From: Cyathus striatus
Taxonomy: Eukaryota; Basidiomycota; Agaricomycetes; Agaricales; Nidulariaceae
DNA: 64,000 nucleotides
NCBI GenBank assembly: GCA_025738555.1
Contig: JAOVFP010000006.1
Coordinates: 868,001 to 932,000 of the forward strand
Direction of reading: 5' to 3'
Position 1 is the first letter of the stretch; every line of letters begins with the position of its first letter. The notes beneath the pieces were generated by a model that was not told the origin of the DNA, searched no databases, and was given only the letters and a program-made list of their open reading frames with translations. Position numbers and translations under genes: made by a program. Of this stretch, positions 35,810 to 48,051 are shown in pieces.

Positions 35810-36086
35810 ATTTCATGTGTAAAGTACCTTACTCATGTATATTCTCTGTACATTGCCATGTATATAATCCTACAGTACATAGTTCTATATTGAATACAAT
35901 ACTTAAAGTTACTACATAGCTCATAACCTAACCGATTGGCCACTTGGCCAATGCTTGGCTACGCGAAGCATGAACAGGTGCCATCAAAACAATCAATGGA
36001 GTTTGAATTCTGGCAACAGTCACACATGGTCACACCTGTAACAATACGAACCAGTGATCAATACAAACTACTGATGGGTGATAGTA

Positions 36087-36297
36087 CTACTTACATTTGT
36101 GCTAGTTCAAATATCTGTCACATTGATTCTTCAGACCTACATAAACATTACTGGTACTTACCACTGATCCTACTAACAGGACAACTATCATCTCGATATT
36201 CATCAGGCTATAACATAGAATATATATTTTATCTGTGGTATGTTATGTACAGTCATCCTGCCCCTTTTAAATACCTTCTGAAATCCAGATTTGTGGG
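36087..36297. other. Short unique spacer
   Basis: AT-rich, no feature recognised. Ends at the AGCAG target site of the solo LTR. Confidence 0.3.
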
Positions 36298-36302
36298 AGC
36301 AG

Positions 36303-36966
36303 TGTCACGACCGTGCCCCTAGCCTGACTTGGCGGTGGAGTACGAGAGAGTGACTGCGGAGAAGCGAGGGGTGAGTGTAAGATGAAAGCGGAGAACGATA
36401 ACTCAGGGGGTAGGACTTCGGCTTCAGCTTATGTGCTGCGCCCCTGGGATTCCCGGTCCTGGATTTCGGAGTAAGGGCAAGCCCTTCGGAGAAGACGAGA
36501 GATGGAAGACGAGAGGTGTAACTCAAGTCAGACGAAAGGGTGAGGACGTAGTTCAATACGAAACTGAAGACTAAAGTACAAATCAAGTACTACTTAAATA
36601 CTGGAGACTTGGAGTAAGTAAAGGCCGCTGGCCAAGGCCAGCGGAGAAGTACGGTCAGGGTAGGCGTACGTAGAATGAAGACTATAACTAATTAAACATA
36701 ATAAAACGTGTCGGAGAAGTGAGCGCGTATGGCGGTGTAAAGTAAAACAGATAGTGGCGCACTTAAGAATGATAAGTGACTCACTATGAGATGTATACTA
36801 CAATACTGAGGGGATAGCTCAGTAGAACGGAAGAAAGGAAACAAGAGTAATCTATGTACAGTAATCAATAAGTAATATTAAGAACGTAATCAAAGTCCGG
36901 AGTAACAAAGGGAAAAGGCGGAGTAAGAACATAGGGGTCCGGAGGTAGGCGATACGGGATATGACA
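36303..36966 (-). mobile_element. Solo gypsy LTR, inverted
   Basis: Reverse complement of the gypsy LTR (TGTCACGACCGTGCCCCTAG... to GGGATATGACA), 664 bp, flanked by the 5-bp duplication AGCAG (36298-36302 and 36967-36971). It keeps more CG dinucleotides than the LTRs at 26029 and 35160, so it is probably younger or less mutated. Confidence 0.92.
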
Positions 36967-37081
36967 AGCAGAAGCTCAGATCAGATCAGTAACCAAGTCC
37001 ATTGCCTGAACCATAGGCTGTAAGTATCATTTTTCGTCACACTTAGAGTTTGCAATTTATTATTACCCTCCACTTCAGCTA

Positions 37082-38560
37082 CAGTTTGCGACAGGCAAAC
37101 CCCGCTAATTTTTTGAGTGAACTTGAGTGATTTTTTCAGCAATGACAAATAAGTTTTAGACTCTGAAAACTGTCGGAATAGCGTAGTTACGATGTATTAA
37201 TTAAGATTCCACGAGCCAATTTTTGAATTTCCGATTTTTTCATTTTTTGACTCAAAAATTTGGCACTCTGCCATAAAAAATAGTAAAATTCATGAAAAAT
37301 GTGTTTTTGGCATCCTTACATCAATAGCAATATGATCCCATAAAAATATCAGTCCCTGAACTGCCTAATTTGGCGCCAAAAATCGTCTTTCTAAATACTA
37401 TGACTGAGGATTTACCCAAGAAAAGAGCTGAAATACCAGCTGACTTTGCAATAATTCATCAAAAACTGATTTTCAGCAATCAGAACTATCCTCACTACTG
37501 CTTAGAGCCCAGTACAAATACTAAAAATGTGATCACTAGGGTATCTAAGCCACAAGCTATAACTAATTAAATATTAATCACCAATGAAGAACATCTTTTT
37601 AAGCTTCTGCCAAAATATCATTGTGAATTGAATCCAGTAGAAATGACTGATACAAAGAAAGATACATAGAGAGCTTCTGAACAATGCAGAACTGTTTCAA
37701 ATATTATGTTGTAGAGGTAAAGAATGTGTTGAGGCCTAAACAAAGAAATTAATTAGTGAGTTGGTGAACATTTGTTCAGCTTTGGGTGTTCTAAGGTGTC
37801 GAGAAAGGGGGACCAATTTCACTTGATTGGGAGGAAGTAGATACATAGTATATTTATTGGAAGAAAAAGGAAAGGTTTGAAACATGGAGCATATCGATGA
37901 ATTGAAAGAAAATTATGAAGAAAAGACTAGGGGAGGGAGACTTGAGCAATGACACGGCCTTTAGTAATGCTAATTGCAGTATTTATTGGGACTAGGTAAA
38001 GCAGGATACTGACGATCTTGAGTCCCGTTGAGTAATAGTGGCGTTGACTCAGCGATACAGGAGTGTCAGAGAAAGTAAGAGAAAGCGTGAACAACATGAA
38101 TGAACACATCAACATGTGCATCACTTGATTATGTAATTGGAATTGTAATATATCGATTTTTGTAGTGCAGGCAAAACACCTGCTCTACAATGTAAAACAT
38201 ATGTGTAATATATCACTCTTGTATCACTTTCTGTTCTTGTATAATTACATAATGTGCATGCAATAAAATTTGCACTTAAAATTAGGAAAAGGTATACTGT
38301 TATGCACCCAATATACACTAGTGTCAGGTCCCATGAGACCTATAAGGCCTTCAGAGTTGGCCTGACCCGTGCATTACCCTAGTAACATGTTGATTTTTTT
38401 GTCAAAAAAATTGGCACACCCATTTTCTCGTGGGAATTTCTCAAAAACATCGTTTTTGTATGTATTTTGACTTTCTGAATCTGAATCTGTAATTAGTTTT
38501 ACCTAAAAAATTCATTTTCCTATCGTAATAAAATTGGCGGGGTTTGCCTGTCGCAAACTG
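37082..38560. mobile_element. TIR DNA element, 1479 bp, CAGTTTGCG ends, TA target site (Pogo/Fot1 or Tc1/mariner-like)
   Basis: The left end CAGTTTGCGACAGGCAAACC is matched in inverse at the right end (GGTTTGCCTGTCGCAAACTG), with TA on each side (37080-37081 and 38561-38562). The interior is AT-rich. The longest open stretch (37370-37570) has no transposase motif, so this is probably a non-autonomous or gutted copy. It lies just upstream of the broken GH79 copy B. Confidence 0.85.
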
Positions 38561-38712
38561 TAGATTCTGGTGGAGTGGTCGGAAATATACTATTAAAGGG
38601 GCGATCGCACTCACTGGTCAAATACCAAATTTCACTTGTTGTGCCGAAGCGATGAAAACAACAGAAGCTTAATCTAGATGTATTCCTGCTCAGTCTCCAC
38701 AGTACTCAAGAG

Positions 38713-41055
38713 AACGCACGCACTTGGCACTTTCCCCGCCTCACTTATGTATGCATCCATAGTGGTCTGCTACCAACTACACCGGCGCAACCGCCTACAA
38801 TTCCACCGTCCTTGACGGCCCGCCTGTTCCCAGCCCCACAATCACCACTGTATTCGACATCCAGCTCGTGGCGAACAGTGCCGCCCCAGTGGGGACATTC
38901 ATGAGCATCACCCAGGAGGGCAACTTCTTCGGCTTCAGCGTCGAAATGTCCGTTGCTAATCAAGCTTGTGAGTAGTCTCCATCGAGCACCTGTTGATCAC
39001 TATGCCCTAGTCGGAACGAATGCGTACGTCTTTGACCGAATCAGTGATGATAATGCTGACTGACAGAAACACAGATCCGTCCTCCAGGTCCCCTTCCTCA
39101 ACAACGCGGTGGGAAGGTGCAGGTTCGAGTGGGAGGAAATACATAGGAAACGGCCGTATTGGTCGACAGCACTCCCGACGGCAAAATCATCGAAAAGGAT
39201 TTATCGGGGATTACCAATCCTGTACGTACCTCCCTCTCCTATCAGACCGCAGTCGCACTCACGCCATCTGATGCCAGACACAAACTCCCCCGCTAGTATT
39301 CACCCGCGAATTGCTGTACATGCTCTCCAACATCCCCGCTCTGGTCAACGTCGACTGGCACCTCGGTATCCCCTTCAACCACTCCTCCAACTTCCACCTG
39401 GGAATCGTCGAAGCAGGCGAAGCCATCCTCGGCGACCATCTCATCGGCCTCCAGGCGGACAACGAGCCGGATCTGTACGCTAGCAGACAACTACCCCACC
39501 TACACACGCGGCAAGGAACTCGACATTTACCTCAAATCCGCCAACGGAAGCGACGAGATAGGTCTCGTCTGGTCCGGTGTAACTATGTATCTACACCGAC
39601 TGTTCAATCCTTCCACTGGCCATCAACATCTGCCACAAGGATACGGCCCGTTCGATTATTTCGGCGAAGTTGGGCAGCTGATAGATGCTATGGGGAACGA
39701 TTCGAGTATTACGAATAAGAATCTACTTGCGGGGCCGGATGTTGCTACAGGCGATTGGACACCTGAGATGGTGTGGGATACTGGGTTCATCGATTCGTAC
39801 AGTGAGCAGCTCGCATGGTTGGGTGTTGAGCAGTACGTCATTTCCCCTTTCTTCTTTCTTCCACTTTCTGACAATGGTACAGCTACCCAACGGATAACTG
39901 CTTCGTCCAATTCGGTACTGGCACGTTTAGAGATCCACAACTCACCTTCCCCAACTACCTCAAACACTCAAGCGGGCAGTCCATCGTCGCGCCCTACTTG
40001 AACAGCACGAACTTTGCCCAGACAAAAAATAAGAAACTGATCATGTTTGAGACTAACACGGCTAGTTGTGGTGGGTTCGCTGGAATCAGTGATAGTTTCG
40101 GCGCTGCACTGTGGGGGTTGGATTATGGCATGCAGATGGCGTACTCGAATTTCTCGGCGGGGCTGTTCCATGTTGGTGGACAGAGTGTTTTCTACAATGT
40201 TTGTTTCCCCCTTCTTCCGTTCTAGTCTTCGTTGCTGATATCCTACAGCCATTCACACCTCCCCCAACGAACCAATCGACATTCAACCAATGGACAATCG
40301 GACCCATCTACTACTCCGCCCTGGTCATGGCGGAAGCGATTGGCGCCACGGGCACGGCACAAGTCCAGGACCTCAACGCCAACGGCGGACACCCCTACCT
40401 ATGTTATTTACGAGAACAACGTCCCGAAAAGGGTGATGGTATTCAATTATGTCACAGATAGCTCGGGAGCGAGCGATGTTACTGTCAGTCTTGCCATTGG
40501 GGGCGGGCAGACGGGTGAGGATGGGAGTACACCTGGGAGTGTGAAAGTCAAGTGCGTTTCCTTTTTCTTCGACGTGTAAGAGAGGTGTTGATTTGAAATA
40601 ATTAGGTACCTCCAAGCTGCATCGGTGTCGCAAAAAGGCAATATAACTTGGGCTGGACAGACCTTTGGTGAAAACTTCGGCTCCGACGGACGTCTCCAAG
40701 GCAGCGAAGACATCACCACGGTGCAATGTGACTCCAATACAATTATACATGCTCTATCAAAGTCCCCGCTCCGTCCGTTGCCCTCATCTTCCTCACGGAC
40801 AGCGATAATGGCGAAGAAGGCGCATCGCAAACGACATTCGCGACGACGGTCCTGACGAAGACGGCTAATACTGCTACTATTGACCCGAGTATTCTTGCAA
40901 CGAGCAATGGGCATACAGATATGGAACATCATATTGGCGGGACGAGTAAGGGGAAGGCTCCGAGTCATGCTAGGAGGCAGGCGGGTATTGGTTTAGGTGT
41001 TGTTGTTGGGGCTGTTGGTGTTGGTGTTGGTGTTGTCATTGGACGGTGGTGGTAG
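38713..41055 (+). pseudogene. GH79 beta-glucuronidase-type gene, copy B, broken
   Basis: Highly similar to 8786-11099 along its whole length, keeping NFFGFSVEMSV, DNEPDLYA (Gly to Asp before NEP), MFETNTASCGG and the C-terminal GIGLGVVVGAVGVGVGVVIGRWW segment. It lacks a usable start: the signal-peptide region is altered and about 57 nt after the SIVVCYQ stretch are missing. A 19-nt deletion near 39093, an 8-nt difference near 40385 and a 2-nt difference near 40735 shift the frame. It has an extra roughly 150-nt segment at about 39483-39635 after the NEPDLYA motif. Flanked upstream by the CAGTTTGCG element. Confidence 0.85.
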
Positions 41056-41957
41056 GCTGTTCACTGTGCTTGGGGTTGTGGTTGAGGTGAGGTGAAGGGG
41101 AGAGGGGTAATGATATATAGATACACACTTTATACCGATGGACTTATACTTGCATTTCATTTTATTTTCTACGCTTTGCCATTTTTCTGTTCTGTGCGAA
41201 TACGTAGAACAGGGACTTTTTTTTGTGCATGTTCATGATAAGGATGTTATAGTTTGAGCTGTGGTGGTTTGGAAGATGAAGGAAGGATTGGTGATGCAGA
41301 GGAGTGCAGAGGCCGTTTGGATTTATGGGTTTCGACTGTTTCTGGTCTCGATCCAAAAACGTCCTCGCTACGTTTCGTGGTCGGTCTATATCCGGAATAG
41401 ACCACGTGAAATCGTGGGAGGGGATTTGATGATCACGACTGTTTCGACTTTCGAGTCGAGACCGTTGAAGGAACGGTTATTTTTGACCGGGGGTCTGATG
41501 GCGTGTGTTCAGACTTCCCACGCGTGTTCGAGACGGTGACTTAGCACTGGACCCAAAACATTCATATCCACTCAACATTCACCATAATTTCAAAGTTAAC
41601 GTTCAAACCTCCTTTCTCAAACAATTTCAAGTAATTAAACTAGGTGCGTCTTCGCGATATGCGTGACTCTATATTATAAATAACAGCCAATAGAATTTAG
41701 GACAGTCACAGCGCTTACCTTAATAGCGACGTTAGCATTGGTGGCAAATTCGTGGTTTTCCGCATTGCATTATACAAATACATAAATTGGGATTGGGGGT
41801 TTCCCTCATACTATAAATAACATCCAATGGAATTTAGAGAGGTTCATAATTCATTTCCGAGCATGGTAAAGGAATGAGATAGGAACAATGCTAGCGTCTG
41901 TGGTTCTCTGGATGACCGTGACTGTGTTCGATTGAAAACTTCGTTTTCATCGTCATC

Positions 41958-43960
41958 ATGAACTCGATCCACGCAGATCTACCTTCAAAAGTTGAAGAAA
42001 GCTTAGCTGTATGTCCACGGTACGCCTTTTGCAGTTGATCATCCCTTGATCCCACTGGAGACTTACGATCTCTATATCTTGTAGATTCCGCATCCTTGTT
42101 GTTGGAAATGTTAGAAATCTAGCTCTTAGAAGTATCAACCTCTTGCAGCTAACATCAGTATATTTATTCAGACTGGTGTTGGAAAGTCGTCACTCGTTAG
42201 TAGTGTGTTCAACATTAGTTTAAACGTGAGTATTTCGTGCCATCTCACCTATCTTTGCGACGGTTCTAACTGACAATCAAGGCTATCGACGTTGCGCATG
42301 ACCGTGAGGGGAGAGCCAACATTGATTTTGGATACACCTCGAATGATAATCCACGCTTCATTCTCCATGATAGCCAGGGCTTTGCGCCCGGCTCCACAGC
42401 TAATTGGGGTATTGTAGAACGGTTCATTCGTGACAGAAGCTCAGCCGCGGAACTGAAGGATCGCATTCACGCAATCTGGTACTGCATTATTTTACTCATG
42501 CACCATCCTATTCCTAGGTCTAATTCTTGGTGGCAGGCTATGTATTGAAACTCCACGAACTGGGTCCAGGATGCAACAGACTGGAGATGAGAAATTGTTA
42601 TCACTTGCGAAAGAGTGTAAGTCTTGAGGAACACCTGTCGCGGATAACTGATGATGCCTTCCTGCGGCAGTAAACATTCAGATACTCGCTGTTTTCACCA
42701 AGTTCGATATGCTTGTTAATGAATATATTAGGAAGGCTCGCAAAGCAGGAAACCCGGATTCCGGTGCTAAACCGATGGCTGAAACGGAATTTGAAAATTC
42801 CATTCAAAGTTTTAAAACATCATCGCAAGTAGACTGTGTTTGGATATCGACGAAACCAAGTTTGTCTTTCGTTGGTCCAGTTATTAGACGCCTGCGAGCT
42901 TACCACATACAGAGTACTTGACTAGCCTTCGAAGGCTGGCAGAGGTTTCCCGGAGAGATTTGCATGAGAAGGAAGTGGATCTATGGCTCCCATGGGCGGC
43001 TGCCCAGCAAATTAGTGCACGTCAAAAGGTCGACGAATCTATTCGGTATGTTCTGGAGTAATAAGTAGCGAAGGTACATGCAACTCACGTTGAAACTTCT
43101 ACATTAGGGAAGGCTGTAAAAGCACGTGCTCCGCCACCTGATAACTCCGTATAAGTTAATGACCTTTTCTCGCCTTTTTCCAACCTTTTTTACAGAGTAT
43201 TGGATCAACTTGGGACAAAGCGCTGCATTTCAGGGAAAGCCTTTGATAGATTGCCTGTCCCGAATTCATGACGACATCACCAAAGTCTGGAATTTCCATG
43301 ATCCCAACCAGGTTTGTAGGTTTCCTGCGTAAACCCTTAGCGATCCAGTTATACATTAACATGATCGATTATAGTTACTATCGGGAGGTTATCTCTTGAC
43401 CAATGTTATTGAGATGGTCCAAGATTTTTTACCTAATTCCGAACCACAGACAGAAAGGTAAGTATAACTCCTCAGGCTAGTGCATGCCATTTGAATATAT
43501 ACTTGCTAACTGTAATCTTATTAGAGATGATTGGCTTTCTCAATACTCTGATGTAATGACTCTTGCAAGCGCTATTGGAACAGTTGTAGCGCAAGCACTA
43601 GGTGGCCTCGGCATCGCCGTTCTGGCACTTAAATTTTTATATCGAACTTACCGAGCTGTGTACGTTGATTTCTCTTCATATTGTTCAGCTAATAAACACT
43701 GCCAACTTAGAGAACCCACTGCTCGTTATATGGGAGTTTTCATCATCGATCTTACCGTGATTCTCTACAGAATCTTTGAGACTACGTTACCGACGGAACC
43801 TCCAAGACCGGTGACAAAGGAGCTTATCGATGAAACTGTGGAACAATATAAGACTTTAGAGCGTGTCCGGATCCACAGTGGCATCCGTAAGATGACGCCA
43901 GATCATTTTGAGGGTCAAATAGTGCACTTACTTAAAGAAATCCTTCCTGAATATAAATGA
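41958..43960 (+). CDS. P-loop GTPase (G-domain protein), copy B, largely open
   Basis: The ATG at 41958 starts MNSIHADLPSKVEESLAVCPR. Exons read FRILVVGN / TGVGKSSLVSS (G1, split by an intron), GYTSNDNPRFILHDSQGFAP (G3), RSSAAELKDRIHAIW, ILAVFTKFDMLVNEYI (G4), then SLPHTEYLTSLRRLAEVSRR, LWLPWAAAQQISARQ, INLGQSAAFQGKPLIDCLSR and DDWLSQYSDVMTLASAIGTVVAQ. A Gly/Ala-rich helix follows, then YMGVFIIDLTVILYRIF and LKEILPEYK before TGA (43958-43960). GTP binding and hydrolysis is predicted; the cellular role is unknown. A 60-nt intron (GTAGACTG...TTATTAG, about 42832-42890) keeps the frame. One junction near 43040-43190 is unresolved, so intactness is likely but not proven. Confidence 0.65.
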
Positions 43961-44117
43961 AGTGTAGTACTATGTATTAAGTAGTAGTATGAGGCATACG
44001 TAAATGATCACTAGTCTGTTTTACTTGAATGTAAGTACATGCAATAGTAGTGTGACTCTGATTATGTATTAGAGGCGGACCAGGCTCCTAAAACCAGCAC
44101 GCTCGTATCTCGCTACA

Positions 44118-44175
44118 ACCTCCTTAGGTAAACAGAGTCAAATATTTGCTTAAGGCAAATAAACCTAAGGGAGGT
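44118..44175. other. Two-tier inverted repeat (hairpin)
   Basis: AACCTCCTTAGGT pairs with ACCTAAGGGAGGTT (one bulge), enclosing a second stem TATTTGC-TTAAG-GCAAATA. The function is unknown; it lies in a CG-containing patch (about 44070-44300) unlike its AT-rich surroundings. Confidence 0.55.
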
Positions 44176-45429
44176 TCTGCTCGATAGAGCGGCTGGCACA
44201 AGTCGCTGCCGACGTTTCCCCGCAGACCCTTTCCATCAACAGGGAAATCGACGGCAGCACATTCCGCTTTCCCACCTCTTACCTACTCGCGCTCACGAAC
44301 ACAATACTTAATCTACAATTATCTGAGCCTCATACTTTCTACCTACTTACGCTCATGCACACAGATAATTTAAATTTGGTCTTGATTGAGCTATTGTACT
44401 AAATATTCAATTTGGCAGTAACACATAACGCACCTGCCAGGTATGCCGAAATTTAAGGGCAAGTAACACATCTGAAAGAGAAATGCCAAATATTTTGTAC
44501 ATTTTTGTTTTGTTCGAAAAATATTGTTTTCAAGGTCTGTATTGTATCTAAACTACCTTACAAACTATTGTAGAACATTAGCATAGTTTGATGTATCGGT
44601 AGCAATATGGAGTGTGCTATGGTTGGAATAGACTGCACATTGTACTGCACTGCCATTGTTGAGCAGGTAGTAGGTCAAGAATTGCACGGCCCTTGTCGAT
44701 CACACTGCGTACAACCAGGTATATACAGGCTACCAGTTCCATCACAATAAGATGACGTTGTATAATCATCAAGTCTTGTTGGGGACACTTCATAATTATA
44801 TAAAGTATTCAGTGGTTGTAATGGCTGAAGACTACGTGATACAAAGATATAAAGCAACTGCGCATCTAGAAAATTGAACGATAGCTCTCACGATATATCA
44901 TATGATTATGCCATGTTTATTGAAGTAAGACCGCTACTTATCCACCAGAATACAAGACTTCGTAATTAAAGGTACATGTTACACTAAAATTACTTGACCT
45001 GCCGAAATTTTGATATGTAATGCTAAAAATCTTGAGGTGCCGAATGTATCTATTGGTTGGGCATGTAATACACTACCAGGGGTGCTGAATTGAATATGTT
45101 AGTACAGTATTCTGATTATCTACACAGTTAAATATATTGTAAGTCTTTCTTCACAGATTTACAAGTGTGATTACTTTTTAGATATATAGTATGGAGCCCG
45201 GGCCTGAGCCATTCAGGCAATTATCATTCAGTTATTTGACTTCTTAATTGTCTGTAGACTATGGAACATCAGGAGTATAGACCTACTTACATCTTCAAAC
45301 CAGTCATTTTCGCACACACAAGTTCAGCTAGCACCATTCTAGGAGAACCCTTGTACGGCAACCTAACAACACTAGCGTGGGAGTCACCATCAGATTCCGC
45401 GGCCCGTTTACGCTTGCCGTCGGTCTAGA
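44176..45429. other. Intergenic, no gene seen
   Basis: 3' flank of GTPase B, mostly AT-rich. The patch around 44180-44290 is richer in G and C but shows no coding pattern. No repeat ends recognised. Confidence 0.4.
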
Positions 45430-46500
45430 TGCTCATCGCCATTCGCTCTTTGTCCCTGCTTGAATGGAAGAGTTCGTCAACGTCGACCGGTAGCCTAAGC
45501 TTCTGCCTCAGCATCGTCAGGGTTACAACTGGTTACAAGTACATAGATCAAGTGATCGTCTATGACTTCCTCATCGATCTCCAAACCAAGCGCCGACGGG
45601 TAGCTAACGGTAACTTATACGCTGACAAGATGCATCATGCAAGTATATTGAGCTCGAGGTGTATTGCAATAGGAAACCGCTGGCAACCCCGGATGTTGCT
45701 ATAGGGGATTGCTTTTCCTCCTCCGGACCAGTCCAGTCCTTCCACAACTGCTTCGCCAATCCGGCATCGGGTCCCTCAACGTCAACGAACAAACCTTCCC
45801 GAACTTTCTGAACAACATCAACGGCCATGCCACTCCTTGAACAGAACGAACTAGCCCCGTCCAATAGCAAGAAACTGGTCACGACCGAGACGAACGCGCT
45901 GGCAAGCGGTGGGCTCGCAGGGACAAGTGATAGCTTTCGTGCTGTGTCGTGAAGGTTGGATTATGCATAATCGAAGATTCGCATGTTGGTGGATAGGGTA
46001 TACTATGATGTGCGTTTCCTCCGTCCCTTCCCGTTTCTTCGTTCGAGCACTAGCTAACGATGCAGTTTGGACGCAGTGGCCATTCGCACCACGCCCAACA
46101 ACTTACCAATCCACATTCCACCATCATCCACGGACAAGTCACAATAGGGCCAATTTACCACTATCCCTCACTCGTCATGGTCCAATGGCAATAGCTACAT
46201 CCCCGTTATATCATTTACAAGAGAAACATGTTGAAGAGGGGAGCGATGTTACTAAAGAATGGAAGTATTTACACCCAATTTACACCTAGAGGCGCTGAAG
46301 TCGGGTACGTCTTTATTCGTTGTTCTTTCTATAAGGACAATAGACTGAGTCAATTAAAAGGCAACATAACATGAGTGAGACATGGGCGAGACACTTCAGT
46401 GAAATCTCCCATCCCTGCAGCCCGCACGCATGTACCTTGCATGTACCATCAAAGTTCCCGGTCTGTCTGTTACTTTAACCACAGACGTTTACGATGACGT
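45430..46500 (+). pseudogene. GH79 gene, copy C, heavily decayed relic
   Basis: Ordered fragments match copies A and B: GTCAACGTCGAC near 45477, CCGGATGTTGCTATAGGGGA near 45690, NCFANPASG near 45750, KKLVTTETNALASGGLAGTSDSF near 45867-45940 (corresponding to the nucleophile region), TIGPIYHYPSLVM near 46142, KGNIT near 46360 and CTIKVPGLSVTL near 46438. Many indels and stops remove any long frame. It marks a third GH79-GTPase module upstream of the GTPase at 48052. Confidence 0.75.
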
Positions 46501-48051
46501 GGAGCAGAATTACAATCTTACAAAGGATGGGAGCGAGTCTACTAGGGCGGGTATCACTGTAGGAAATTCCCTCAGGATTACCGCTAGCTTTAGGGTTCAA
46601 TCGTTCACAAATCCTCTGGGGCACTTTACGTTCTTGGTGCACGATCGGACCACGTCTATGAGGGAGGAGTAGCGTCCAATATGGGTCTATGGGAGGTATG
46701 TACTATATCAACTATGTCGTCCTCTTAAAGACCTGTTATTGATGCTTAGTAGACTGCAACGGACGGTTCTTCGGAGGAAAGCTATGACATCACTGATTCC
46801 TGCAGCGTCGAGCAGTATTGTCCCAGCTGCTGACTCCTCGCTCTCGTTAATGATACCCCAAGATACCACGTTTTCATGTGTGCCTCCTTTTCTACTGCTC
46901 GCCTCAATGTGCTTGGATAAACTCGCTAGGCTTCACCCGTGTTTGCTGTGAATCTGTACTACGAAGTGCCTGGTTCGCCCTACAGCTAGCATCGAAAGGA
47001 AGAGAGTCATCGGCGTATGTTGCTCAGATTGACGTGTACGCACTCTTGACCGCGGTATCTACCAGCTTGGTCCTGAGTCATCTTCTGGGATCGTAACGAA
47101 AACGAACGCGATCGCCGCCCATCGCAAAGTCTCGTACAATATCTAGTTCGCAGCGTATACGCATCCATTCTGAAACCAAACTTCTACTCTAGCGCGGGAA
47201 ACCACTATCTATTACGCGCAACGTCTGCAGGTCTACCAATCGCCAATCTATTCATCTCACAAAGCACTCTTAATATTATGCATGCGGTCCCTTTAAGTAT
47301 CAATCTACGGGACTCACTGGCTGCTGTAGCCTGTGCATGATGACGAGAAGTTGAAAGTGAGCGGGTACCAGTGTTGGTTTGGTAAGTAGACCTCGGTTCC
47401 AGTTGGTCCGTGGATGAATTTAGGCAGGTCACTCTAATGATTAATCTTTGATTGTGGTCGAAGCTAGGACTGATGCTTGCTGTGATGGATCGTTCCTCAA
47501 CACGAGACTATGGGAAAGCAACCTGTGCGATCGTACTGCCCAATTACAACATGATGAAAGCTTACGCACGCCTATTCCGGATACTTCATACAGCCTTTGG
47601 CCACCTCAGTGAGCCTTTGAATCCATAGGGCGTATCAAATGCGGGAGATTACTGGAAATCGGGTGTTGGTAGGAGAGTTGCTGTCGAGCAGTTGAGTCCT
47701 TTATAGTGTATGGACATGAAGGCATGAGTGAGTCGAAAGTCGACAGCATTCTGGTTTGACTCCAATACGCACGCCGACTTGGGCCTACACAAGGCTCTCA
47801 GAGACCGTGTATGGTTCGTTGATATCCACATGTTGTAGGGAGTTGAGGTGGGAGGCGTCGAAGCAGCACTTGCCATATATGTGGCACTCTTGTATCATGT
47901 GGTTCATGTAAGAATAGCGATAGGATATAAAAAGACATTTGTTTGTAATTGGCTGTGATGGTGTCCACAGGGATAAATGAAGTTGATCGATCTCATTGCC
48001 CACCTGTTCCCTACCATCCTTCAACTGATACACTGAATTGAACTCAACATT
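46501..48051. other. Intergenic between GH79 relic C and GTPase C
   Basis: 1.5 kb of mixed composition with several CG dinucleotides and no recognisable gene. It presumably contains the promoter of the GTPase at 48052. Confidence 0.4.

Larger units (their letters stand above)
25393..36084 (-). mobile_element. TA-MITE copy B, interrupted by the gypsy element
   Basis: 25393-26028 plus 35815-36084 match copy A in reverse orientation, including both TIRs and flanking TA (25391-25392 and 36085-36086). Subtracting the gypsy element and one ATTTC copy leaves 906 bp, exactly the length of copy A. Confidence 0.87.

Noticed and set aside
23701..36084. One giant 12-kb transposon with long inverted repeats
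   Set aside because: Each arm has its own TIRs and TA target site, so they are two separate MITEs, one carrying a gypsy insertion.
37370..37570. Possible transposase in the CAGTTTGCG element
   Set aside because: Only 66 residues, with no DDE or helix-turn-helix motif.
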